A stretch of 64,000 nucleotides of DNA from Bacillota bacterium. GTDB taxonomy: Bacteria > Bacillota > Clostridia > Lachnospirales > Lachnospiraceae. Location of the stretch: contig JAEYFP010000002.1 in the NCBI GenBank assembly GCA_023402845.1, positions 62,001 to 126,000 on the forward strand, written 5' to 3'. This document shows positions 9,403-16,530 of this stretch, in pieces. A program made the translations under genes and the position numbers. How positions within the stretch are numbered: position 1 is the first letter of the stretch; each line of letters starts with the position of its first letter. The notes beneath the pieces were generated by a model. The model saw only the letters and a list, made by a program, of their open reading frames with translations. It made no database searches and had not been told where the DNA came from.

Positions 9403-9879
9403 ATGAAAAAGATGATATTGATGGGAAGAAGCGAAAGCGGGAAGACGACGCTGACGCAGGCACTGAAGGGCGAGAAGATTCTCTACCGCAAAACGCAGTA
9501 TATTAATAATTATAACGTGATCATCGACACGCCGGGAGAATACGCACAGACACATACATTAAGCCATGCCCTGGCGCTTTACTCCTACGAGGCGGATATT
9601 GTGGGACTTTTGATAGCAGCTACAGAAAGCTATAGCCTGTTTCCGCCGAACATCACTTGTATGACAAACCGCGATACAATCGGGATTGTAACAAAAATCA
9701 ACGATCCGCGAGCAGATTGTGCCAGAGCCGGTCGATGGCTGCGGCTGTCGGGCTGCAAACATGTTTTTTTTGTGGATTCCAAAACCGGAGAAGGCATTGC
9801 AGAGCTGTTTTCCTATTTAAAAGAGGAGGGTGATGTCCTTCCGTGGGAAGAACAGGCTGCTATTCCACCTTTGGCCTAG
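9403..9879 (+). CDS. pduV: PduV/EutP-like small GTPase
   Basis: Ras-like P-loop protein of 158 residues. The Walker A loop GRSESGKTT is at residues 8-16, a DTPGE switch segment follows, and a TKIND motif gives nucleotide specificity. PduV/EutP proteins associate with microcompartments, and in Pdu systems have been linked to the shell and its intracellular positioning. The gene follows the PduU homologue by four bases. It is the last gene before a second promoter, so it probably ends the first BMC transcript. The biochemical role remains uncertain. Confidence 0.82.
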   Translation: MKKMILMGRSESGKTTLTQALKGEKILYRKTQYINNYNVIIDTPGEYAQTHTLSHALALYSYEADIVGLLIAATESYSLFPPNITCMTNRDTIGIVTKINDPRADCARAGRWLRLSGCKHVFFVDSKTGEGIAELFSYLKEEGDVLPWEEQAAIPPLA

Positions 9880-9884
9880 AAAAC

Positions 9885-9970
9885 ACAACATAAAAACAAC
9901 AAAAACAACATGAAAAGTGTTGACTTTATTGAAGTGATGGCCTATAATAACAACAGAAACAACAAAAATC
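9885..9970 (+). promoter_or_regulatory. Second BMC promoter with A/C-rich repeats
   Basis: TTGACT at 9920-9925 and TATAAT at 9943-9948, 17 bases apart, form a strong promoter for the aldolase operon. Upstream lies the 15-base element shared with 5515-5529 (9885-9899), followed by more ACAAC units to 9910. Further AACAAC units lie around 9950-9965 over the expected transcription start. The layout suggests a repressor bound on both sides of the promoter, probably the DeoR protein at 18488. Confidence 0.7.
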
Positions 9971-10012
9971 AAAAAATATAAATAAACAGAACATTTTCAG
10001 GAGGAATGAAAC

Positions 10013-10819
10013 ATGGTAAACGAATTTGAAATCAAAAAACAGATTTGTGACATCGGAAAGAGAATTTACGACAGAAACATGGTTGCGGCGAATGACGGAA
10101 ATATTTCCGTAAAGCTGAGCGAGAACGAGTTTCTGTGCACACCGACAGGCGTATCCAAGGGATTTATGACACCGGAGTACATCTGTAAGGTGGATGCAAA
10201 GGGAAATGTCATTCAGGCAAACGGAAACTACAAGCCGTCATCTGAAATCAAGATGCATATGAGAGTTTATGAGAAGAGACCGGATGTCGGTTCGGTTGTT
10301 CACGCACATCCCGTCTATGCGACAAGTTTTGCGATTGCGGGAATTCCGCTTTCACAGCCGATTATGCCCGAAGCGGTCATCGCACTTGGCTGTGTACCGA
10401 TCGCGGAATACGGAACCCCTTCCACAATGGAAATTCCTGACAATGTTGAAAAATATCTTCCTTATTATGATGCGGTGCTGCTTGAGAGCCATGGCGCTCT
10501 GACATGGTCTACGGATCTGCTTTCGGCCTATCTGAAGATGGAGTCCGTCGAGTTTTATGCGCAGCTTTTATACCAATCCAAGATGCTGGGCGGCCCGAAG
10601 GAATTTGATTCGGCTACGGTTCAGAAGCTGTATGAGATCAGAAGAAAATTGGGCCTTTCGGGAAAGCATCCGGCTGACCTTTGCCAGAATAAGGACGGTA
10701 TTAACTGCCACAACTGCGGAAACGGCTGCGGCGCAGTTAGTTCTTCCTCAAAGGAGGCATCACCGGAAGTGATTGCCGAAATTACGAAGAAGGTAATGGA
10801 GCAGATGGGATTAAAATAA
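10013..10819 (+). CDS. BMC-targeted class II aldolase (fuculose/rhamnulose-1-phosphate)
   Basis: Zinc-dependent class II aldolase that should split L-fuculose-1-phosphate or L-rhamnulose-1-phosphate into DHAP and L-lactaldehyde. Glu78 in PSSE, His97 and His99 in HAHP, and His160 in SHG are the expected catalytic and zinc residues. The catalytic domain ends around residue 215. A Cys-rich linker then carries C-x7-C-x2-C-x3-C (Cys224, 232, 235, 239), and the protein ends in an amphipathic helix (PEVIAEITKKVMEQMG) that looks like a BMC encapsulation peptide. AGGAGG lies 8 bases before the ATG. It is the first gene of the second BMC transcript. The tail makes it about 50 residues longer than the cytosolic relative at 30067. 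Confidence 0.88.
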   Translation: MVNEFEIKKQICDIGKRIYDRNMVAANDGNISVKLSENEFLCTPTGVSKGFMTPEYICKVDAKGNVIQANGNYKPSSEIKMHMRVYEKRPDVGSVVHAHPVYATSFAIAGIPLSQPIMPEAVIALGCVPIAEYGTPSTMEIPDNVEKYLPYYDAVLLESHGALTWSTDLLSAYLKMESVEFYAQLLYQSKMLGGPKEFDSATVQKLYEIRRKLGLSGKHPADLCQNKDGINCHNCGNGCGAVSSSSKEASPEVIAEITKKVMEQMGLK

Positions 10820-10831
10820 GGAGAAGTCCTG

Positions 10832-11320
10832 ATGTATAACTATCAAAAGGATTTAGTCGAAAAAGCAGTCAAAAATGCCATAGAAAAAGAATTTGCCTGC
10901 GAGAAGATGACACTGAAACTTGCCCTTGCCCTGGTCGAGAAAATCGAGCAGAAGGCGGCTTCATGGAACATGCGGATTGTAACAGCGGTATCGGATGCCT
11001 CCGGCAACCCGATTGCAGTACACTGTATGGACGGGGCATACATAGGCAGCTATGACGTTGCAGTGAATAAGACCTATACTTCGATTGCGTTCCAAATGCC
11101 GACAAAGGAGCTTGGCAGGCTGAGTCAGCCCGGCAAGGAGCTGTACGGCATTCAGTTTACAAACGGCGGAAGGATTGTCATCTTTGGGGGCGGAGAACCT
11201 CTTAAGAGAAACGGGGCGATCATTGGCGCACTCGGCGTCAGCGGAGGAACGGCGGAGCAGGATACAAAGCTTGCGGAATATGGCGTGAGCGTATTTGAGG
11301 AGGTAATGAAATGCCTATAA
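10832..11320 (+). CDS. GlcG/HbpS (PduO C-terminal-like) protein
   Basis: A 162-residue protein of the GlcG/HbpS family (formerly DUF336), the same domain as the C-terminal half of PduO. The core pattern is a KLALALVEKIEQKA helix, IVTAVSDASGNPIAVHCMDGA, a region with AFQMPTKELGRLSQPG, and the terminal GGEPLKRNGAIIGALGVSGGT. Related domains bind haem or cobalamin-like cofactors, and in BMC loci their role is not settled; no adenosyltransferase domain is present, which fits a B12-independent pathway. The gene lies 12 bases after the aldolase and overlaps the aldehyde dehydrogenase by ten bases, so all three are coupled. Confidence 0.82.
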   Translation: MYNYQKDLVEKAVKNAIEKEFACEKMTLKLALALVEKIEQKAASWNMRIVTAVSDASGNPIAVHCMDGAYIGSYDVAVNKTYTSIAFQMPTKELGRLSQPGKELYGIQFTNGGRIVIFGGGEPLKRNGAIIGALGVSGGTAEQDTKLAEYGVSVFEEVMKCL

Positions 11321-12702
11321 ACGAAAGTGCTGTGCAGGAGATTGTGCGTGAAGTAATTGCAAAAATGCAGATTTCCGAGCCGGCAGGAGGAAAACACGGT
11401 GTCTTTTCAGACATGAACGAGGCAATTGCCGCGGCGAAGAAGGCCCAGGCAGATGTCAGAAATCTCTCTATGGATCAACGGGAGAAAATAATTTCAATCA
11501 TTCGCAGAAAGACTCATGAAAATGCGGAAATCATGGCGAGAATGGGTGTGGATGAGACAGGAATGGGAAATGTCGGACATAAGATATTAAAGCATCATCT
11601 TGTGGCGGATAAAGTACCAGGAACAGAGGATATTACAACAGAAGCATTTTCGGGCGACAGAGGTCTGACACTTGTGGAAATGGGGCCGTTCGGCGTTATC
11701 GGTGCAATCACCCCGTCTACGAATCCGAGTGAAACGGTTCTGTGCAATTCGATCGGTATGATTGCGGGAGGAAATACGGTTGTATTCAATCCGCATCCTT
11801 CGGCAATGAAGACTTCAATTTTTGCGGTAAATCTTGTCAACGAAGCCTCAATTGAGGCGGGTGGCCCGGACAATGTGGCTTGTACAGTGGAAAAGCCGAC
11901 ATTGGAATCAAGCGCAACCATGATGAAACATCCGGACATTCCTCTGCTTGTGGCAACGGGCGGACCGGGAGTTGTAACGGCTGTTCTCTCGTCGGGAAAG
12001 CGCGGAATCGGTGCGGGAGCGGGAAATCCTCCGGCACTTGTGGATGAGACGGCTGATATCCGCAAGGCAGCGGAAGACATCGTAAACGGCTGTACGTTTG
12101 ACAATAACCTTCCGTGTATTGCGGAAAAGGAAATCGTAGTGCTTGACTCTGTTGCTGATGAACTGATGAACTATATGGTAAATGAGCAGGGCTGCTACCT
12201 GGCTTCGAATGAGGAACAGGATCGGTTGCTGAAGACTGTATTTACCGAAAAGGGCGCATTGAATAGAAAGTGTGTCGGCAAGAGTGCAAAGGTGCTGCTT
12301 GGTATGATCGGAATTACCGTCCCCGATAATATCCGTTGCATTGTATTTGAAGGACCAAAGGAACACAAACTGATCGCAGAAGAGTTAATGATGCCGATAC
12401 TCGGTGTTGTCAGAGCAAAGGACTTTGATGATGCTGTAGAACAGGCAGTATGGCTTGAACATGGCAATCGGCATTCGGCGCATATCCATTCTAAAAATGT
12501 AGATCGGATCACGCAGTATGCGAAAGCGATTGATACTGCGATCCTTGTAAAGAACGGGCCGTCTTATGCGGCACTTGCTTTTGGCGGAGAGGGCATCTGT
12601 ACCTTTACAATCGCAAGCCGCACCGGAGAGGGCCTGACAAGTGCCAAGACCTTCACAAAGAAGAGAAGATGTGTCATGTCAGACAGTCTTTGTATCAGAT
12701 AA
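11311..12702 (+). CDS. pduP: CoA-acylating propionaldehyde dehydrogenase (PduP/EutE)
   Basis: Oxidises propanal (and possibly acetaldehyde) to the acyl-CoA with NAD+ inside the shell. The catalytic Cys269 sits in NNLPC, in the conserved PduP/EutE context, with GPFGVIGAITPSTNP and TGGPGVV as cofactor-binding segments. Residues about 4-20 (ESAVQEIVREVIAKMQ) form an amphipathic helix joined to the body by a flexible linker, matching N-terminal encapsulation peptides of PduP. The 463-residue length is normal. Its ATG lies inside the end of the preceding gene. Together with PduL it makes propionyl-phosphate, while NADH is recycled by the alcohol dehydrogenase or PduS. Confidence 0.92.
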   Translation: MPINESAVQEIVREVIAKMQISEPAGGKHGVFSDMNEAIAAAKKAQADVRNLSMDQREKIISIIRRKTHENAEIMARMGVDETGMGNVGHKILKHHLVADKVPGTEDITTEAFSGDRGLTLVEMGPFGVIGAITPSTNPSETVLCNSIGMIAGGNTVVFNPHPSAMKTSIFAVNLVNEASIEAGGPDNVACTVEKPTLESSATMMKHPDIPLLVATGGPGVVTAVLSSGKRGIGAGAGNPPALVDETADIRKAAEDIVNGCTFDNNLPCIAEKEIVVLDSVADELMNYMVNEQGCYLASNEEQDRLLKTVFTEKGALNRKCVGKSAKVLLGMIGITVPDNIRCIVFEGPKEHKLIAEELMMPILGVVRAKDFDDAVEQAVWLEHGNRHSAHIHSKNVDRITQYAKAIDTAILVKNGPSYAALAFGGEGICTFTIASRTGEGLTSAKTFTKKRRCVMSDSLCIR

Positions 12703-12722
12703 GAAGGAGAGGAAGGAAACGC

Positions 12723-13925
12723 ATGAATTCAAACGAGATAGAATCAATTGTAAAACAGGTGCTGCTCAGCATGTCGGATGGCAGTGTAAATACAAACGCA
12801 GCGGTATCCGCAGGCTCAGCGTCTATTCCGCAGAAGGCACGTGTGGCTATGCTGACGGAGCTGGAGCATTACGAAATTAAAGAATTCCCATTGCCACAGG
12901 TCGGCGATGATGATATTCTTGTAAAGGTAGAGGGATGCGGTATCTGCGGAACGGATGCGCATGAATTTAAAAGAGACCCGTTTTCTCTGATTCCCGTTGT
13001 ACTTGGACATGAAGGCACGGGTGAAATTGTAAAGATGGGTAAAAACGTGAAGCTGGACAGTGCCGGCAAACCGCTGAAGCTTGGAGATAAGGTTGTTACT
13101 TGCATGATCTTTAAGGACAGCCCGGACATTACAATGTTTGATTTGAATAAACAAAATGTCGGAGGCGCAGATGTATATGGATTACTTCCCGATGACGACA
13201 TCCATTTTAACGGATGGTTTTCGGACTACATATTGATCAGGGGAGGCTCCAGTGTATTCAACGTCAGCGATCTGGATTTGTATTCGAGAATTTTGATCGA
13301 GCCTTGTGCGGTGCTGATTCATGCGGTGGAACGGGCGAAATCAACCGGGATTTTGAGATTCAATTCCAGAGTGGCCGTGCAGGGCTGCGGACCGATTGGC
13401 TTGATCTGTATCGCAATTTTAAGGACGATGGGTATTCAGAATATTGTGGCAGTTGACGGAGAGCAGAAACGTCTGGATTTTGCAAAAGAGCTTGGTGCGA
13501 CGGAAACAGTGAATTTCAAGGATTTCAAGGGAATTGAGGCACTTGCTGATGGTGTGAAAGCAGCGTTTGGCGGATATTTGGCGGATTTTGCATTCCAATG
13601 CACCGGCTCACCGGTTGCACACTCCAATATCTATAAATTTATCCGTAACGGCGGCGGCCTTTGTGAGCTCGGCTTCTTTATCAACGGAGGCGACGCGACA
13701 ATCAACCCGCATTTTGATATCTGCTCAAAAGAACTCACGATCGTTGGTTCCTGGGTATATACACTCAGAGATTATGCGACGACGTTTGATTTCTTAAAGA
13801 GTGCAAAGCGCATCGGACTCCCGATGGATAAGCTGATCACGGATGTGTTCCCGTTAGAGAAGATCAACGAGGCACACAAAACGAACCTGGCAATGACCGG
13901 TTTAAAGATTGCAATCATCTTATAA
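12723..13925 (+). CDS. Zinc-type alcohol dehydrogenase with BMC-targeting N-terminus
   Basis: Medium-chain dehydrogenase/reductase of 400 residues, expected to reduce propanal to propanol and/or L-lactaldehyde to 1,2-propanediol with NADH. Cys72 in GCGICGTD and the GHEGTGE segment provide the catalytic zinc site; the nucleotide fold has GCGPIGLICI. The usual four-Cys structural zinc lobe is not seen. The N-terminal helix NEIESIVKQVLLSM plus an Ala/Ser-rich linker looks like an encapsulation peptide. I chose ATG 12723, preceded by a GGAGAGGAAGG run. No iron-type PduQ or FucO gene is present in the window, so this may be the only alcohol dehydrogenase serving the compartment. Confidence 0.85.
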   Translation: MNSNEIESIVKQVLLSMSDGSVNTNAAVSAGSASIPQKARVAMLTELEHYEIKEFPLPQVGDDDILVKVEGCGICGTDAHEFKRDPFSLIPVVLGHEGTGEIVKMGKNVKLDSAGKPLKLGDKVVTCMIFKDSPDITMFDLNKQNVGGADVYGLLPDDDIHFNGWFSDYILIRGGSSVFNVSDLDLYSRILIEPCAVLIHAVERAKSTGILRFNSRVAVQGCGPIGLICIAILRTMGIQNIVAVDGEQKRLDFAKELGATETVNFKDFKGIEALADGVKAAFGGYLADFAFQCTGSPVAHSNIYKFIRNGGGLCELGFFINGGDATINPHFDICSKELTIVGSWVYTLRDYATTFDFLKSAKRIGLPMDKLITDVFPLEKINEAHKTNLAMTGLKIAIIL

Positions 13926-13938
13926 GGAGATTATGGAC

Positions 13939-14256
13939 ATGGCAGAGGACGCGGTAGGAATATTGGAAGTATTCGGCTTGACATGTGCCTTTATGGCAGC
14001 AGATGCCGGGTGTAAGGCGGCGGATGTACGGCTGGAGACCTTTGATAAAAACAAGCCGGCGAATGCAGATTCCCTGCCTGTTCCGCTTCTGGTCACGATT
14101 AAGTTCCGAGGAACGGTGAGCAGCGTAGAGGCAGCGATGGCGGCAGGAGAAGAGGTAGCAAGGAATATGACGGGGATCGTACAGCGGCACATCATTGCAC
14201 ACCCCACGGAAGATACGGCAAAGATGCTGAAATTAAGCGCTTTTGATAAGAAATAG
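13939..14256 (+). CDS. BMC hexamer shell protein, divergent
   Basis: BMC-domain shell protein of about 105 residues. The pattern AVGILEVFGLTCAFMAADAGCKAADV is a BMC-H start, but the pore region is longer than in the PduA-like copies (NKPANADSLPVPLLVTIKF), and the C-terminus ends AHPTEDTAKMLKLS. I chose ATG 13939, nine bases after AAGGAG; ATG 13933 is too close to that site. The unusual pore loop suggests a specialised facet protein rather than the bulk shell. It begins the block of four consecutive BMC-H genes after the alcohol dehydrogenase. Confidence 0.82.
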   Translation: MAEDAVGILEVFGLTCAFMAADAGCKAADVRLETFDKNKPANADSLPVPLLVTIKFRGTVSSVEAAMAAGEEVARNMTGIVQRHIIAHPTEDTAKMLKLSAFDKK

Positions 14257-14300
14257 TTACAGAAATATAAATCATAGAACGATTTTAGGAGGATCAGAAA

Positions 14301-14576
14301 ATGTCAAAGGAAGCATTGGGAATGATTGAAACAAGAGGTTTAACGGCAGCAATTGAGGCGGCAGATGCTATGACAAAAGCAGCCGAGGTGACGTTGGTAG
14401 GAACAGAGAAAATCGGTTCCGGCCTTGTAACAGTAATGGTACGCGGAGATGTAGGCGCTGTAAAGGCAGCCGTAGAGTCAGGTTCGGCAGCAGCAAGCAG
14501 ACTTGGTGAGCTCGTGGCACAGCATGTCATTCCGAGACCGCATAATGATGTTGAGAAAATTTTACCTGGTGTTTAA
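14301..14576 (+). CDS. BMC hexamer shell protein, PduA/PduJ-like
   Basis: Canonical 91-residue BMC-H protein forming the main shell facets. It starts EALGMIETRGLTAAIEAADAM and has the pore loop KIGSGLVTVMVRG, like PduA, a pore associated with propanediol passage. It is nearly identical to the body of the shell protein at 14999, indicating a recent duplication or shared constraint. AGGAGG lies ahead of the ATG at 14301. Confidence 0.93.
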   Translation: MSKEALGMIETRGLTAAIEAADAMTKAAEVTLVGTEKIGSGLVTVMVRGDVGAVKAAVESGSAAASRLGELVAQHVIPRPHNDVEKILPGV

Positions 14577-14614
14577 TTCCATTATTTTTAGGTGAGTACG
14601 AAGGGAGTCATTTC

Positions 14615-14947
14615 ATGGGCAGGTCTTTAGGCTTTATTGAAATAACCGGTGTTGCGGCAGCGGTGGATGCACTCGATATTATGTGCAAGACAGCCGCTGT
14701 GGAGCTGGCAACCTGGGAAAGAAAATTAGGCGGACGGCTTGTAACAATTGTTGTCCGGGGTGAGGTGGCCGCCGTTACGAATGCAGTTGAGGCTGCAAGT
14801 CAGAGCACCATCAAAAAGCCGGTGGCCTGTGGAGTGATTGCGAATCCCCATGAGGAAATAGAAAGATTGATTTCTTTAAGCGCAAGCCGATTTATGAAGG
14901 CACCGGCGGATGAGGATGGCACAGAGGATATTCCGATGGATGTGTAA
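14615..14947 (+). CDS. BMC hexamer shell protein with acidic C-terminal tail
   Basis: BMC-H protein of 110 residues. The start RSLGFIEITGVAAAVDALDIM is typical, but the pore loop reads RKLGGRLVTIVVRG, so the KIGSG pore is replaced. After the BMC fold there is an extra tail of about 20 residues rich in Asp and Glu (DEDGTEDIPMD), reminiscent of the extensions in PduK-like shell proteins. An AAGGGAG site precedes the ATG. It lies between two near-identical PduA-like genes, so the shell is probably a mixture of hexamers with distinct pores. Confidence 0.87.
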   Translation: MGRSLGFIEITGVAAAVDALDIMCKTAAVELATWERKLGGRLVTIVVRGEVAAVTNAVEAASQSTIKKPVACGVIANPHEEIERLISLSASRFMKAPADEDGTEDIPMDV

Positions 14948-14998
14948 ACAGAGCGGCATCCATACAATACCCAGAGGCTCCGTGCAGGAGGAAACAAA

Positions 14999-15373
14999 AT
15001 GGCAGTAAACAATGATAACACAAAGAAGACAGCCGCTAAGCCGGCAGTAAAAACAACCGCAGCAAGTGCTGCAATCCAAAAGGAGGAAAAAATTATGTCA
15101 CAGGAAGCATTGGGAATGGTTGAAACAAGAGGTCTCGTAGCAGCAATCGAAGCAGCGGATGCAATGTGCAAGGCAGCTAACGTTACATTAGTTGGAACGG
15201 AAAAGATCGGTTCCGGTCTTGTGACAGTAATGGTACGCGGAGATGTAGGCGCTGTAAAGTCATCCGTAGAAAGCGGCTCTGCAGCAGCAAGCAGACTTGG
15301 CGAATTAGTAGCTACTCACGTCATCCCTAGACCGCACAATGACGTAGAAATGATCTTACCGAAAGTGAAGTAG
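14999..15373 (+). CDS. BMC hexamer shell protein with basic N-terminal extension and internal start
   Basis: BMC-H protein whose body (from residue 33) almost matches the shell protein at 14301, including the KIGSGLVTVMV pore. It carries a 32-residue Lys/Ala/Thr-rich extension before the fold. Both starts look real: GGAGG before ATG 14999, and AGGAGG at 15081-15086, eight bases before an in-frame ATG at 15095. The gene may therefore make a 124-residue and a 92-residue protein. The extension could bind cargo, nucleic acid or other shell parts; that is inference. A long hairpin follows the stop codon. Confidence 0.88.
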   Translation: MAVNNDNTKKTAAKPAVKTTAASAAIQKEEKIMSQEALGMVETRGLVAAIEAADAMCKAANVTLVGTEKIGSGLVTVMVRGDVGAVKSSVESGSAAASRLGELVATHVIPRPHNDVEMILPKVK

Positions 15374-15392
15374 GAAATCAGCAGAGCAAACA

Positions 15393-15444
15393 CATTTCGG
15401 ATGGATAATTCCGTGTCTGCATGGAAGGTTATCTATCCGAAATG
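15393..15444 (+). other. Long hairpin between shell gene and pduL
   Basis: Bases 15393-15407 (CATTTCGGATGGATA) pair with 15430-15444 over 15 positions with a single G-U. Inside, 15411-15415 pairs with 15420-15424 around a TCTG loop. No T-run follows, so it is not a classic terminator. An mRNA processing or 3'-end stabilising element that raises shell mRNA over downstream genes is plausible. Confidence 0.6.
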
Positions 15445-15513
15445 CGGAAGCTTATGAAATGAATTCAAGTATTCCCAAATTATTAAAACCTCACAGAGAG
15501 GGGTGCCAAAACC

Positions 15514-16158
15514 TTGGATACAGAAAATATTGCGCTGATCACAAGACTTGTGATGGAAGCGATCGATCAAAAAGGACAGACAGGAAACGGATTTGCGGTA
15601 CCGATCGGCGTATCGGCAAGGCATGTACATTTAACGCAGGCGCATGTCGAAATATTGTTTGGAGAGGGATATCAATTAACAAAGAAAAAAGAGTTGATGG
15701 GCGGACAATTTGCATCAAACGAATTGGTGACCATTGTCGGGCTCAGGCTTAGAGCAATAGAGAATGTAAGAATATTAGGGCCGGTAAGAAAGGCTTCTCA
15801 GGTGGAAATTTCTGCTACTGATGCTGTAAAGCTTGGTATTACAGCGCCGGTCAGGGAGTCCGGAGATATTGCAGGCAGTGCGCCGATCTCTCTTGTCGGA
15901 CCGAAAGGTGCTCTTTACTTAAAGGAAGGCTGTATTGTGGCAATGCGCCACATCCATATGTCACCTGCGGATGCGCGCTCAGCGGGCGTTCAGGACAAAG
16001 AAATCGTATCTGTCAAAACGGATAATGCCCGCGGTACGATATTTAATCAGGTCAAAATTCGTGTAGATGACAGCTATAGTCTGGAAATGCACATTGATAC
16101 AGATGAAGCAAATGCCTGCTCGATTAAAACGGGCGATAAGGTCACCATTATTAAATAA
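15514..16158 (+). CDS. pduL: Phosphate propanoyltransferase PduL
   Basis: Transfers the acyl group from propionyl-CoA to phosphate, recycling CoA inside the shell. It has the paired PduL metal-binding segments: VSARHVHLT in the first domain and MRHIHMSP in the second. The N-terminal helix NIALITRLVMEAI followed by a short linker resembles the PduL encapsulation peptide. The start is a TTG at 15514 with GAGAGGGG about ten bases upstream; no better ATG is in frame. Length (214 residues) is normal. It follows the long hairpin and precedes the pentamer gene. Confidence 0.9.
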   Translation: MDTENIALITRLVMEAIDQKGQTGNGFAVPIGVSARHVHLTQAHVEILFGEGYQLTKKKELMGGQFASNELVTIVGLRLRAIENVRILGPVRKASQVEISATDAVKLGITAPVRESGDIAGSAPISLVGPKGALYLKEGCIVAMRHIHMSPADARSAGVQDKEIVSVKTDNARGTIFNQVKIRVDDSYSLEMHIDTDEANACSIKTGDKVTIIK

Positions 16159-16214
16159 TGCCATCAGACATGACAACACATGTCGAGTGAAGTGATTCAT
16201 AAACGGAGGATGCC

Positions 16215-16472
16215 ATGATAGTCGGAAAAGTAACGGGCAGTATTGTATCAACCAGAAAATGTGAAAACCTGATTGGAAACAAATTTATGATAGTTGAGCC
16301 GATTTCTTCCATGAAGGGAGAGAACAGCCGGTTTGTGGCGATTGATAATATCGGTGCGGGTGTCGGCGAAATTGTGCTTGTGGCGACGGGCAGTGCGGCC
16401 AGAATCGGCTGCGGACTTCCGGATGCTCCAATCGACGCGGCGATTGTCGGAATCGTAGATGAGGAACCATAG
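16215..16472 (+). CDS. pduN: BMC pentamer vertex protein (EutN/CcmL family)
   Basis: Small beta-barrel BMC-P protein of 85 residues that caps the vertices of the shell. The start MIVGKVTGSIVSTRK, the middle KFMIVEP and the GAGVGEIVLVATGSAAR stretch are typical of EutN/CcmL/PduN. GGAGG lies seven bases before the ATG at 16215. It is the only pentamer gene found in the locus, so it should supply all vertices. It lies between pduL and pduS. Confidence 0.92.
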   Translation: MIVGKVTGSIVSTRKCENLIGNKFMIVEPISSMKGENSRFVAIDNIGAGVGEIVLVATGSAARIGCGLPDAPIDAAIVGIVDEEP

Positions 16473-16530
16473 AATAAGCTATTATAGAGCCGATGAGCAA
16501 ACTATTAGTTATGGATTGGAGTAAGGCGGC

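Noticed and set aside
16159..16214. GACATG/CATGTC inverted repeat before the pentamer gene as a terminator
   Set aside because: The six-base stem is short and lacks a T-run; too weak to call.
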